This document shows positions 27,182-37,380 of a DNA stretch of 64,000 nucleotides, one piece after another. The stretch is from assembly GCF_900107255.1 (NCBI RefSeq), contig NZ_FNPH01000001.1, positions 1,116,001-1,180,000 of the forward strand, written 5' to 3'. The first letter of the stretch is position 1. The number at the start of each line of letters is the position of its first letter. Made by a program: the position numbers and the translations under genes. The stretch comes from Micromonospora pattaloongensis. Lineage in GTDB: Bacteria; Actinomycetota; Actinomycetes; Mycobacteriales; Micromonosporaceae. The notes below the pieces were generated by a model. The model was not told the origin of the DNA, did not search any database, and saw nothing but the letters and a program-made list of their open reading frames with translations.

Positions 27182-28384
27182 TCACTCGTGCGCCGACACC
27201 GTCGCCGCCCGCGGCGCCGCCTGGCGCCGGACCATCCGCTTGAACCACGCGAAGTCGGGGAGCCGGGCCAGCGCCGGCCCGGTCACCACCGTGATCAGCA
27301 CGTACGCGGTGGCGAGCGGCGCGAGCTGCGGGGCGACTCCGGCCGTGCCGGCGGCGAGACCGGCGATGACGATCGAGAACTCCCCGCGGGGCATGAGCCC
27401 GAGGCCGGCGCGCCACCGTCCGGGTAGCGCGATCCCGGCGCGGCGGGCGGCGATGTAGCCGGTGACGACCTTGGTCGCCATGGTGACCACGGCCAGGCCC
27501 AGCGCCGGCAGCAGCACCGGCGGGATGTCGCGCGGATCGGTGGCGAGCCCGAAGAAGACGAAGAACACGGCCGCGAAGAGGTCGCGCAGCGGCGACAACA
27601 GCTGGGTGGCGTGGTGCGCGACCGGGCCGGAGAGCGCGATGCCGACCAGGAACGCGCCGACCGCCGCCGAGACCTTCAGCTGTGCGGCGACGCCGGCGAC
27701 CAGCAGGGTCAGGCCGAGCACGCCGAGGAGCAGCGCCTCCGGGTCCTTCGCCGAGATCGCCTCGGAGATGACGCGCCCGTACCGGATCGCGACGACCAGC
27801 ACCAGCACGACCGTGACGACCGCGATGGCGAGCATCTTGCCGCCGACGGCCCAGCCGGCGCCGGCCAGCACGGCCGTCACCAGCGGCAGGTAGAAGGCCA
27901 TCGCCAGGTCCTCGATGACCAGCACGGACAGGATCACCGGGGTCTCCCGGTTACCGAGCCGGCCGAGGTCGGCGAGGACCTTGGCGATCACGCCCGACGA
28001 GGAAACCCAGGTCACCCCGGCGAGCACCACGGCGGTCACCCAGCCCCAGCCGAGCAGCAGCGCGAAGGCCGCGCCGGGCAGCGCGTTGAGCAGCCCGTCG
28101 ATCAGGCCGGCCGGCGCGGCCGCGCGGAGGTTGCCGACGAGCTCGCCCGCCGAGTACTCCAGACCGAGCATGACCAGCAGCAGGATCACGCCGATCTCGG
28201 CCCCGATCGCGAAGAACTCCTCGCTGGCCGGCAGCGGCAGCAGCCCGCCGTGCCCGAACGCGAGCCCGGCGAGCAGGTAGAGCGGGATGGGGGAGAGGCC
28301 GATCCGCCGGCTGATCCGGCCCAGCAGGCCGAGGAGCAGCAGCAGAGTGCCGACCTCGATGAGCAGCTCTGTGGTGTCGTGCAT
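27182..28384 (-). CDS. CPA2-family K+(cation)/H+ antiporter, KhtU-like
   Basis: 400 residues with about 12 transmembrane helices. The N-terminal ELLIEVGTLLLLLGLLGRISRRIGLSPIPLYLLAGL and the ED motif (LVIEDLAMAFYLP) are typical of the KefB/CPA2 sodium/hydrogen exchanger fold. There is no C-terminal RCK domain; that function is supplied by the separate protein encoded just upstream. Start ATG 28384 lies 4 nt after that gene's stop, so the two are translationally coupled. By analogy with Bacillus KhtTU it should export K+ in exchange for protons at high pH or high K+, at the plasma membrane. Confidence 0.88.
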   Translation of the reverse strand: MHDTTELLIEVGTLLLLLGLLGRISRRIGLSPIPLYLLAGLAFGHGGLLPLPASEEFFAIGAEIGVILLLVMLGLEYSAGELVGNLRAAAPAGLIDGLLNALPGAAFALLLGWGWVTAVVLAGVTWVSSSGVIAKVLADLGRLGNRETPVILSVLVIEDLAMAFYLPLVTAVLAGAGWAVGGKMLAIAVVTVVLVLVVAIRYGRVISEAISAKDPEALLLGVLGLTLLVAGVAAQLKVSAAVGAFLVGIALSGPVAHHATQLLSPLRDLFAAVFFVFFGLATDPRDIPPVLLPALGLAVVTMATKVVTGYIAARRAGIALPGRWRAGLGLMPRGEFSIVIAGLAAGTAGVAPQLAPLATAYVLITVVTGPALARLPDFAWFKRMVRRQAAPRAATVSAHE

Positions 28385-28388
28385 GCGG

Positions 28389-28889
28389 TCAGTCGGCCGG
28401 GTCGGTGTCGGCGAAGATCGCGGTGACGCCGTCGAGTCCCTGCCGGGTGCCGACCACGACCACCACGTCGCCGGCGTCGAACCGGAACGACGGGGCGGGA
28501 GAGGCGATGACCTCGCGGTCGCGCAGCACCGCGACGATCGAGGCGCTCGTCCGGGTGCGGGCCCGGGTGTCGCCGAGGGTGCGCCCGACGAAGCGGGACC
28601 CGGCGGGGATCGGGACCTGCTCGGTGAGGAGCCCGGCGGCCTGCTGCCGGAGTCCGGAGAGCTGACCCAGCATCAGCGACGCGCCGAGCAGGTCGGCGAG
28701 CGCCTCCGCCTCGTCGTCGGTGAGCGGGATGTCGGAGGTGCAGGCGTCCGGGTCGTCCTCGTCGTACAGCACCAGGTCACGGCGGCCCGATCGATGGGAA
28801 ACGACACCGATGCGCCGACCCGACTCCGTGATCAGGTCGTGGCGTACGCCGATTCCCGGCAGTGACGTCTGCTCTACCCGTACTCGCAC
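28389..28889 (-). CDS. TrkA-C domain regulatory subunit of the antiporter, KhtT-like
   Basis: 166 residues from GTG 28889. An N-terminal beta-rich region (VEQTSLPGIGVRHDLITESGRRIGVV) is followed by a TrkA-C/RCK_C domain (about 80-160), with GDTRARTRTSASIVAVLRD and the FDAGDVVVVVGTRQGLD end. This size and order match KhtT, the cytosolic subunit that opens KhtU on binding cyclic di-AMP. The ligand here is inferred from the family. It is the first gene of the two-gene unit. Its start lies only 30 bp from the divergent lipoprotein gene, across a 12-bp palindrome. Confidence 0.85.
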   Translation of the reverse strand: MRVRVEQTSLPGIGVRHDLITESGRRIGVVSHRSGRRDLVLYDEDDPDACTSDIPLTDDEAEALADLLGASLMLGQLSGLRQQAAGLLTEQVPIPAGSRFVGRTLGDTRARTRTSASIVAVLRDREVIASPAPSFRFDAGDVVVVVGTRQGLDGVTAIFADTDPAD

Positions 28890-28894
28890 GTGAT

Positions 28895-28906
28895 CACGGT
28901 ACCGTG
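28895..28906. promoter_or_regulatory. Palindrome in a 30-bp divergent promoter
   Basis: CACGGTACCGTG is a perfect 12-bp palindrome centred between the khtT-like start (28889) and the lipoprotein start (28920). The gap is so short that both promoters must overlap the coding starts or each other. Confidence 0.45.
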
Positions 28907-28919
28907 TTGGACTAGGTCA

Positions 28920-30044
28920 ATGCGGCGGCGCAACGTACGGCACCGGCTCGTCCTGCTCGCGGCGGTGGTCGTGGCCACCGCCGGCTGCTCCATCGGGGAC
29001 ATCCGGCGGCGGCCGCCGACCCCCGCGCCGCCGCCCGCACCGTCATCGCCCGTCGCGTCGCCGCCCGATGAGGTACGGCGGGTCCCGGTGCCCGTGCCAC
29101 GGCAGTACGCCACGCCGTTCGTCGAGTTCGCCGACGCGGAGCAGGGCTACGCGTTGTTCACCCGCTGCGGGAACCCGGAGGCCACCTCGGCGCCGGCGTC
29201 GGACTGCGGCGCGATCCTGCTCGCGACGTCGGACGGCGGACGCTCCTGGCGGCGGCTGCGACACCCGGAGCCGCTGGCGAATAACCACCAGCTGTACGCG
29301 GCCGGGGAGAAGCTCCTGCTGCTGGCGGAGCCGCACGGCTGGTACATCTCGAACGACCGGGGCGGCACGTTCCGCCGCGAGCCGATGAGCGCCGAGCCAC
29401 CCGCGGCGGTGCGGACCCTGGAGGGCCGGTTTCAGCTCTGCTGCGACGGCGAGGACCCGCCGAGGGTGGTCGAGTTAGTCGGTGACCGTCTGCGCCCCGT
29501 TCCGGCGCAGCCTCCGGTGCCCGGCCTGCGCGTGGTGGCGTTCGCCGGGGGACGGCTGGTGGCGGTGGGAGAGCGTGACGGTGAGCTGTCGGCGGCGGTC
29601 TCGTCGGAGGCGGCGAGGCAATGGCGGCCGATGAAGGTCGCACCTCCCGACGGGCCGCCCGCCGTGCTTCGGGTCGTGGGCAACCACGGCGACGTCTGGT
29701 TGATCGGGAGCGCCGGGCCGGGTGACACGCGGTTTCCGCAGTTGTGGCGGTGCGACCAATGGTGTCCCCGGGTCGAGGTGCCCGGCTATCCCGGTCCGGT
29801 CACCTCACTGGTCCCGCTCGGCGCGGGGCTGCTCGCGGTGACGGGGCCGGACGGGTCCGGCGTGATCAGCGCCGGCGACGACGCCGCCCGCTACAGCGAC
29901 GTGCGTTGGCCGGTGCGGAACGAGTATCTGCAGCTGTTGCCGGACGGCACGCTCTTCGCCCGGGCGTCCGACGGGAACGCCTGGCTGGGCTCCGGGATGT
30001 TCGGGCAGCGGCGGTGGATCAAGCTGGTTCTGGAGCGGACGTGA
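28920..30044 (+). CDS. Lipoprotein with predicted beta-propeller
   Basis: 374 residues from ATG 28920. The signal sequence RHRLVLLAAVVVATAGCS gives a lipobox ending in Cys, so a lipid-anchored external protein is expected. A Pro-rich linker follows. The body contains BNR/sialidase-like blade motifs, for example TSDGGRSWRRL and NDRGGTFRREP, and repeated short beta strands. It lacks catalytic residues of sialidases. Cysteine pairs (CGNP/CGAI, CCDG, CDQWC) suggest disulfides. Function unknown; ligand sensing or wall binding is possible. No Shine-Dalgarno is visible, and the gene is divergent from the KhtT-like gene. Confidence 0.75.
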   Translation: MRRRNVRHRLVLLAAVVVATAGCSIGDIRRRPPTPAPPPAPSSPVASPPDEVRRVPVPVPRQYATPFVEFADAEQGYALFTRCGNPEATSAPASDCGAILLATSDGGRSWRRLRHPEPLANNHQLYAAGEKLLLLAEPHGWYISNDRGGTFRREPMSAEPPAAVRTLEGRFQLCCDGEDPPRVVELVGDRLRPVPAQPPVPGLRVVAFAGGRLVAVGERDGELSAAVSSEAARQWRPMKVAPPDGPPAVLRVVGNHGDVWLIGSAGPGDTRFPQLWRCDQWCPRVEVPGYPGPVTSLVPLGAGLLAVTGPDGSGVISAGDDAARYSDVRWPVRNEYLQLLPDGTLFARASDGNAWLGSGMFGQRRWIKLVLERT

Positions 30045-30062
30045 TCCACGTCGCGGCGTAAG

Positions 30063-30083
30063 GTTGAGTGGAATACGCTCAAG
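30063..30083 (+). promoter_or_regulatory. HspR operator (HAIR) upstream of clpB
   Basis: GTTGAGT-GGAATAC-GCTCAAG matches CTTGAGT-N7-ACTCAAG with two differences. It lies 45 bp before the clpB start, where bound HspR would block transcription. Confidence 0.8.
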
Positions 30084-30127
30084 TCTGGTTGTGTCGTCAC
30101 CAGTGGACACGCCGATCAGGGGAGCCC

Positions 30128-32719
<2,592 letters not shown>

Positions 32720-32723
32720 CCGC

Positions 32724-32801
32724 AAGATCCGCGTGATCAGGGAGTACGTCGGGCGTGTCGTCGGCGCGCCGTCGTGGATCTCTCCTGATCACGCGGATCT
32801 T
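32724..32801. repeat. Long palindromic element after clpB (18-bp arms, 42-nt loop)
   Basis: AAGATCCGCGTGATCAGG (32724-32741) pairs perfectly with CCTGATCACGCGGATCTT (32784-32801). It begins 5 nt after the clpB stop. The arms contain GATC twice and are less GC-rich than the surroundings. It may act as a terminator, but the 42-nt loop is unusual for one. Confidence 0.75.
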
Positions 32802-32920
32802 CGCCCAGCGGTCCGTCGCCAGACCTGCGCGGTCCGTCACCGAGTTGACCTTGTGGTTCACCATGTGCCGGTGGTTGTTACCGTCGGCCGGCGGAACCGC
32901 TGCTCGGGAGGGTTGAGGCG

Positions 32921-33559
32921 ATGAACGGAACGGTCGCGTTCCTGGTCACGGGGTTGGGCTGCCTCGTCGCGGTCGCCGGCGTCGTGGTGGCGGTGGTCGC
33001 CGTGCGCCGCGCCGACCGCGGCGCCGGCCCGGCCCGGAAGGGCACCGCCGACCCGTTCCGGAGCGTGGACGACGACGCCGACGCGCTGCGCGGCGACCCG
33101 CGTCGGATCGGACCCGGCGACATCGTGGAGATCCGCGGCACGTCGTACGGGGTGCGGGGGACGCTGCGCTTCACCGAGGGCGCCTGGAGCTGGGCGGAGC
33201 ACCTCCTCGACGACGCGCAGGGCCGGAAGGTCTGGCTCTCGGTTGAGGAGGACCCGGACCTGGAGCTGGCGCTCTGGACCGAGGTGCCGAGCGCGACGGT
33301 GAAGCCCGGCGCGGCCACGGTCGACTTCGACGGACGCCGCTACACCCGCGACGAGTCCGGCCGGGCCCGTTACACCGCCACCGGCACCACCGGGCTCGAC
33401 CCGACCGGCACGGTGCGCTACCACGACTACGCCGCCCCGGACGGGGCGCTGCTCTCGTTCGAATCCTACGGCGACAGCACGCGCTGGGAGGTCGGTCGCG
33501 GCGAGCGGCTGCACCGCGGGGAAGTCATGATCTACCCGCAGTCGGAACGGGGCCGGTGA
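32921..33559 (+). CDS. DUF4178 domain protein, first gene of a six-gene cassette
   Basis: 212 residues from ATG 32921, after GGGAGG. One N-terminal transmembrane helix (about 4-27) is followed by a cytoplasmic region holding a DUF4178 domain (about 60-205). Typical segments are IGPGDIVEIRGTSYGVRGTLRFTEG, WAEHLLDD, GRKVWLSVEEDPDLELALW and the closing RWEVGRGERLHRGEVMIYP. DUF4178 proteins have no established biochemistry and often occur beside DUF350 and polyamine-synthase-like genes. The stop overlaps the next start as GTGA. It is probably transcribed from the region between 32802 and 32920. Confidence 0.85.
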   Translation: MNGTVAFLVTGLGCLVAVAGVVVAVVAVRRADRGAGPARKGTADPFRSVDDDADALRGDPRRIGPGDIVEIRGTSYGVRGTLRFTEGAWSWAEHLLDDAQGRKVWLSVEEDPDLELALWTEVPSATVKPGAATVDFDGRRYTRDESGRARYTATGTTGLDPTGTVRYHDYAAPDGALLSFESYGDSTRWEVGRGERLHRGEVMIYPQSERGR

Positions 33560-34083
33560 CCGTGCTCATCACGATCGACGCCCCGTACGCCGACACCACG
33601 GCCGCGGACCTCAGCTTCGCGCTGGGCCTGCCCGAGCAGCCGGCGCTGCACGTACTCGACCTCGACGTGCCCGGCGTTCCCGACGGCGCGCTGCGGCTGC
33701 GGCTGCTCGGCGCCTCCCATCAGGTGGTGCTGCGCGCCGCGGCCACCGAGCTCGTCGAGACCGTCGCCTGCCTACCGGGCCGGGCACCGGAGCTGCCGTC
33801 CACCGTGCACGAGCGGGCCACCGGGTACCGGTTCGCCGCGACGGTGCACCGGCTGCACCCGGACGAGATCTCCGCCCGGGCCGCCGTGCTGCGCCGGGCC
33901 CTCGCCGCCGACCCGTACGCGCTGGTGGGCGTCTTTCCCGGCAGCGCCGACGCGATCACCGCGCTGCACGCGCGGGTGGGGGCGCCGGGGCCGGACGGCA
34001 CGGAGGTCGGGTGGCGCACCTGGCACGCGTACCCGCAGAGCGGCGAGATGGTCGAGACCGAGACGGCGGTGATGCTGCGATGA
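33556..34083 (+). CDS. DUF2617 family protein
   Basis: 175 residues from GTG 33556 (GTG 33562 is an alternative). It is soluble, with alternating short strands and helices. Family segments include LHVLDLDVPGVPDGALRLRLLGASHQVVL, LPSTVHERATGYRFAATVHRL, LVGVFPGSADAITAL and GWRTWHAYPQSGEMVETE. DUF2617 is an actinobacterial family without known function. Both ends overlap neighbouring genes (GTGA upstream, ATGA downstream), so it is translated as part of the DUF4178-to-SpeE cassette. Confidence 0.85.
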   Translation: MTVLITIDAPYADTTAADLSFALGLPEQPALHVLDLDVPGVPDGALRLRLLGASHQVVLRAAATELVETVACLPGRAPELPSTVHERATGYRFAATVHRLHPDEISARAAVLRRALAADPYALVGVFPGSADAITALHARVGAPGPDGTEVGWRTWHAYPQSGEMVETETAVMLR

Positions 34084-34505
34084 CGTACCGCAGGTGGTTC
34101 GTGGTGGGAGCGGCGTTCGCGCTGGCGGGCGTGCTCATCGCCGCGTTCGGGATCTTCTACGGCAACTTCTCCCCGCGCGGTTACGTCGAGGACCGGTACA
34201 GCCGCGCCGTGGCGCACGACATCGGCGACGACGCCGAGGCGTACACGTCGGCGAAGTCGCCGAGCGAGGTCGCCGCCGACATCACCGGCGCCTGGGAGCC
34301 GGCCGACCAGTACGTCGACGGCAGCGGGATCTACCTGCGGTACGACGACGACTCCGTGGTGATCCTGCCGCTGGCCGCGGGCTCGGTGATCCTGCTCGAG
34401 CGGATGTCGACCGCCTATCCGCGCTACCACGGGATCGTGGGCGGCGGCTGGGGCTGGGGCCGCGGCACGACCATCCGGGGCGGCGGCCCCGGCGCCGGCA
34501 AGTAG
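34080..34505 (+). CDS. DUF4247 family membrane-anchored protein
   Basis: 141 residues from ATG 34080 (ATGA overlap with the preceding stop). One N-terminal transmembrane helix (about 6-27) is followed by an external domain: PRGYVEDRYSRA, DAEAYTSAKSPSEVAADITGAW, YLRYDDDSVVILPLAAGSVILLER. The Gly/Trp-rich tail (GGGWGWGRG) is unusual and resembles tails of secreted wall-associated proteins. DUF4247 is typical of actinobacteria and Bacillus; no function is established. Third gene of the cassette. Confidence 0.85.
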   Translation: MTYRRWFVVGAAFALAGVLIAAFGIFYGNFSPRGYVEDRYSRAVAHDIGDDAEAYTSAKSPSEVAADITGAWEPADQYVDGSGIYLRYDDDSVVILPLAAGSVILLERMSTAYPRYHGIVGGGWGWGRGTTIRGGGPGAGK

Positions 34506-34531
34506 CACGACCTTCCCGACAGGAGCTCAAG

Positions 34532-34954
34532 TTGACCACCCTCATCACCGACCTGCTGGTGTCTCTCGCCTACGGCGCGGTCGGCGTCCTGCTGATGGGC
34601 ATCGGCTACGTCCTGGTCGACGTGGCGACGCCGGGACGGCTGCACGAGCTGATCTGGACCGACCGCAACCGCAACGCGGCGCTGCTGCTCGCCTCCAACC
34701 TCGCCGGCGTCGGCATCATCGTGGTCGCCGCGATCAACGCGAGCGACGAGAGCTTCCTGCTCGGGCTGATCGGCTCCGCGGCGTACGGTCTCGTCGGCCT
34801 GCTGGTCATGGCCGGTGCGTTCCTGCTGCTGGACCTCGCCACGCCCGGGAAGCTCGGGCAGATCCTGGTGGACCCGGAGCCGCATCCGGCCGTCTGGGTC
34901 TCCGCGGTCATCCACCTCGCCACCGGCGCCGTGGTCGCCGCGGCGATCAGTTGA
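34532..34954 (+). CDS. DUF350 family membrane protein
   Basis: 140 residues. TTG 34532 is chosen because AGGAG (34521-34525) lies 6 nt before it and no better start exists. Four transmembrane helices form two similar halves, each with a pattern like YGAVGVLLMGIGYVLVD-ATPG and YGLVGLLVMAGAFLLLDLATPG. This is the internal duplication characteristic of DUF350 (YjfL-type) proteins. In E. coli, YjfL lies in an operon with PspA-like YjfJ and the glutathionylspermidine-synthase-like YjfC, echoing the polyamine-type enzyme in this cassette. A membrane-stress role is inferred only from that analogy. Confidence 0.85.
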   Translation: MTTLITDLLVSLAYGAVGVLLMGIGYVLVDVATPGRLHELIWTDRNRNAALLLASNLAGVGIIVVAAINASDESFLLGLIGSAAYGLVGLLVMAGAFLLLDLATPGKLGQILVDPEPHPAVWVSAVIHLATGAVVAAAIS

Positions 34955-35736
34955 TGGCGGCGCGGAAGCGCCCCGCGGCGCCCTCCCGCGACCAGCGGGT
35001 CGTCGGGTGGATCAAGGGCGTCGGCATTGCGCTCGGCGCCCTGCTGCTGGTCGGGTTCTGCCTTCTCGGCGCGTTCAGCGACGATGACTCGACGGTGGTG
35101 CCCGCCCCGACGGAGACCGAGCGCCGCGACACCGTGGCGGTGCTCGAACGCAGCGCCGACGCGCAGGACGTCTGCTACGGCTGGCGGCTGCAGGACGGCG
35201 AGGGCGACATCGTCAGCGTGGGCTCCAACCTCGGCGACAACGTCGCCGTGGCGACGAACCCCGCGCGCTGCCCGCGCTGGGTCGAGGTGGTCGCCACCGT
35301 GACCTACACCAGCGAGAGCAGCGAGTCCGAGGACTGGGCCTCGGTCCAGGTGGAGAGCGCGGACCCGCTGTGGCAGGGCGCGTTCACTGCCGGCCTGGAG
35401 CGGCTCGGCCTGGACAACGACGCGTTCCTCGACGAGCCGGGCTGGGCGATCTGTCGGGCTGCCGTCGCGCTGCCGCTGCTGACGGCCGAGGCGGGCCACG
35501 CCGAGCCGGCGCCGGTCGCCACCGGCACGCCCACCGCGCAACCGAGTCCGCTTCCCGAGGCCGGCAGCGACTTCGCGCGGGACCGCAGCCCCTACCTGGT
35601 CGGGGCGTTCCTGCTCTTCGTGGTCACGGCGGTGCTGGTCACCATCGGCTGGTTCCAGCGCCGGCACGAGCTCGCCGCGGTCCGGCCGCCGTCCGTCGAG
35701 CGGACGCGCAAGCCGAAAGCCGGGCAGCGCCGATGA
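34954..35736 (+). CDS. Unknown membrane protein of the DUF350/SpeE cassette
   Basis: 260 residues. ATG 34954 shares its A with the preceding stop (TGATG). A basic N-terminus precedes one helix (about 20-42, GIALGALLLVGFCLLGAF). The external domain of about 150 residues has three cysteines (DVCYGW, ARCPRW, AICRAA). A Pro/Thr linker and a second helix (about 210-232) lead to a basic cytoplasmic tail, so it spans the membrane twice with a large outside loop. No family recognised. Overlaps on both sides tie it to the cassette. Confidence 0.75.
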   Translation: MAARKRPAAPSRDQRVVGWIKGVGIALGALLLVGFCLLGAFSDDDSTVVPAPTETERRDTVAVLERSADAQDVCYGWRLQDGEGDIVSVGSNLGDNVAVATNPARCPRWVEVVATVTYTSESSESEDWASVQVESADPLWQGAFTAGLERLGLDNDAFLDEPGWAICRAAVALPLLTAEAGHAEPAPVATGTPTAQPSPLPEAGSDFARDRSPYLVGAFLLFVVTAVLVTIGWFQRRHELAAVRPPSVERTRKPKAGQRR

Positions 35737-37310
35737 GCGACGCCGTACCCGGGGTGGACGCCGGACCGCGACGGCGGGCGGCCCGGGCCGCCGTGCTGGT
35801 CGCGGTCTTCGTCTGCGCGGCCTGCGGCCTGGTGTACGAGCTCGCGCTCGTCGCGCTCGGCAGCTACCTGATCGGCGACACGGTCGGGCAGGCGTCGATC
35901 GTGCTCGGCGTGATGGTCTTCGCGATGGGCATCGGGGCGCTCGCGGCGAAGCCGCTGCAGGGCCGGGCGGCCGTCGCGTTCGCCGCGGTGGAGCTGCTGC
36001 TCGCCCTGCTCGGTGGCCTGTCGGTGCTCGGCCTGTACGCCGCGTTCGCCTGGCTGGATCTCTACGCGCCGGCGCTGGTCGTCACGGCGCTCGTGCTGGG
36101 CCTGCTGATCGGCGCGGAGATCCCGCTGCTGATGGTGCTGCTGCAGCGGATCCGCGCGCAGGCCGCGGGCAGCGCGGTCGCCGACCTGTTCGCCGCCGAC
36201 TACGTCGGCGCGCTGCTGGGCGGGCTGGCCTTCCCGTTCCTGCTGATGCCGGTCTTCGGCCAGCTCCGCGGGGCGTTGGTGGTCGGGGCCGTGAACGCGG
36301 CCGCCGGGCTCGCGCTGGTGCTGACCGTCTTCCGGCGCGACCTGGGCCGGCGGTCGGTCGTCGCGCTCACCGCCGGGTCCGCCGTGGTCGCGCTCTGCCT
36401 CGGGTACGCCTACGCGGTGGCGCGCGACTTCGAGGTGACGGCCCGGCAGCAGCTCTACCGCGACCCGGTGGTGCACGCCGAGCGGAGCCGTTACCAGGAG
36501 ATCGTGTTGACCCGGTCGGTGCCGGCCGCCGGCCGGGGCGCCACCGACCTCCGGCTCTACCTCAACGGCGACCTGCAGTTCAGCTCCGTTGACGAATACC
36601 GGTACCACGAGGCGTTGGTGCACCCGGTGCTGAACGGTCCACGTCGGAACGTGCTGGTGCTCGGGGCCGGCGACGGGCTGGCCGTGCGCGAGCTGCTGCG
36701 CTACCCCGACGTCGCGTCGGTGACGGTGATCGAGCTGGACCCGGCCGTGGTGGCGCTGGCCCGGACCGAACCGCAGCTGCGGGCGCTGAACCGGGGCGCG
36801 TTCGACGACCGCCGGATACGACTGGTGCACACCGACGCGTTCGGCTGGCTGCGCAGCGCCGCGGACCGGTTCGACGCGGTGATCGTCGACCTGCCGGACC
36901 CGGACGAGACCGCGACGGCGAAGCTCTACTCGGTGGAGTTCTACGCGCTGGTGCGCAACGTGCTGGCCGACGGCGCCCGGATCGTGGTGCAGGCCGGCTC
37001 GCCGTACTTCGCGCCCCGCTCGTACTGGTGCATCGAGGCGTCGCTGCGGGGCGCCGGCTTCGCCACCCGCCCGTACCACGTCGACGTGCCGTCCTTCGGG
37101 GACTGGGGATTCGTGCTCGGGGCGGATGCTTCCGGCCCGCCGTCGCTGGCGTTGCCGGCCGACGCGCCGCCGCTGCGGTCGCTCGACGCCGAGACCCTGG
37201 TGTCGGCCGCGAACTTCCCGCCGGACCGTCGCCGGGTGCCCGTCGAGCCGTCGACGCTGCTGCATCCGCGGGTGCTCGAATACGCGCGCGCGGAGTGGCG
37301 GGGCTACTGA
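35733..37310 (+). CDS. Membrane-embedded spermidine synthase-like enzyme
   Basis: 525 residues from ATG 35733 (ATGA overlap). The N-terminal 230 residues form about seven transmembrane helices. The C-terminal 290 residues are a spermidine-synthase fold: LYLNGDLQFSSVDEYRYHEALVHP, then the nucleotide-binding VLVLGAGDGLAVRELLRYP and IELDPAV, VDLPDPDETATAKLYSVEFY and GDWGFVLG. The GAGDG motif matches the GGGDG of aminopropyltransferases. It could transfer an aminopropyl or related group, possibly to a lipid- or membrane-located acceptor, but activity is unproven for this membrane-fused class. Last gene of the cassette. Confidence 0.88.
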   Translation: MSDAVPGVDAGPRRRAARAAVLVAVFVCAACGLVYELALVALGSYLIGDTVGQASIVLGVMVFAMGIGALAAKPLQGRAAVAFAAVELLLALLGGLSVLGLYAAFAWLDLYAPALVVTALVLGLLIGAEIPLLMVLLQRIRAQAAGSAVADLFAADYVGALLGGLAFPFLLMPVFGQLRGALVVGAVNAAAGLALVLTVFRRDLGRRSVVALTAGSAVVALCLGYAYAVARDFEVTARQQLYRDPVVHAERSRYQEIVLTRSVPAAGRGATDLRLYLNGDLQFSSVDEYRYHEALVHPVLNGPRRNVLVLGAGDGLAVRELLRYPDVASVTVIELDPAVVALARTEPQLRALNRGAFDDRRIRLVHTDAFGWLRSAADRFDAVIVDLPDPDETATAKLYSVEFYALVRNVLADGARIVVQAGSPYFAPRSYWCIEASLRGAGFATRPYHVDVPSFGDWGFVLGADASGPPSLALPADAPPLRSLDAETLVSAANFPPDRRRVPVEPSTLLHPRVLEYARAEWRGY

Positions 37311-37318
37311 TCCCCGGT

Positions 37319-37346
37319 TTGACGTGTATCACTGGACGGGTATCGA
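37319..37346 (+). promoter_or_regulatory. Possible promoter of the 37381 gene
   Basis: TTGACG (37319-37324), a 16-bp spacer and TATCGA (37341-37346). It lies just after the SpeE-like stop, 35 bp before the GTG start and its GGGAGGAAGAG ribosome site. Confidence 0.3.
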
Positions 37347-37380
37347 TAGCGTGATCTTCACGATCTAGGGAGGAAGAGCC

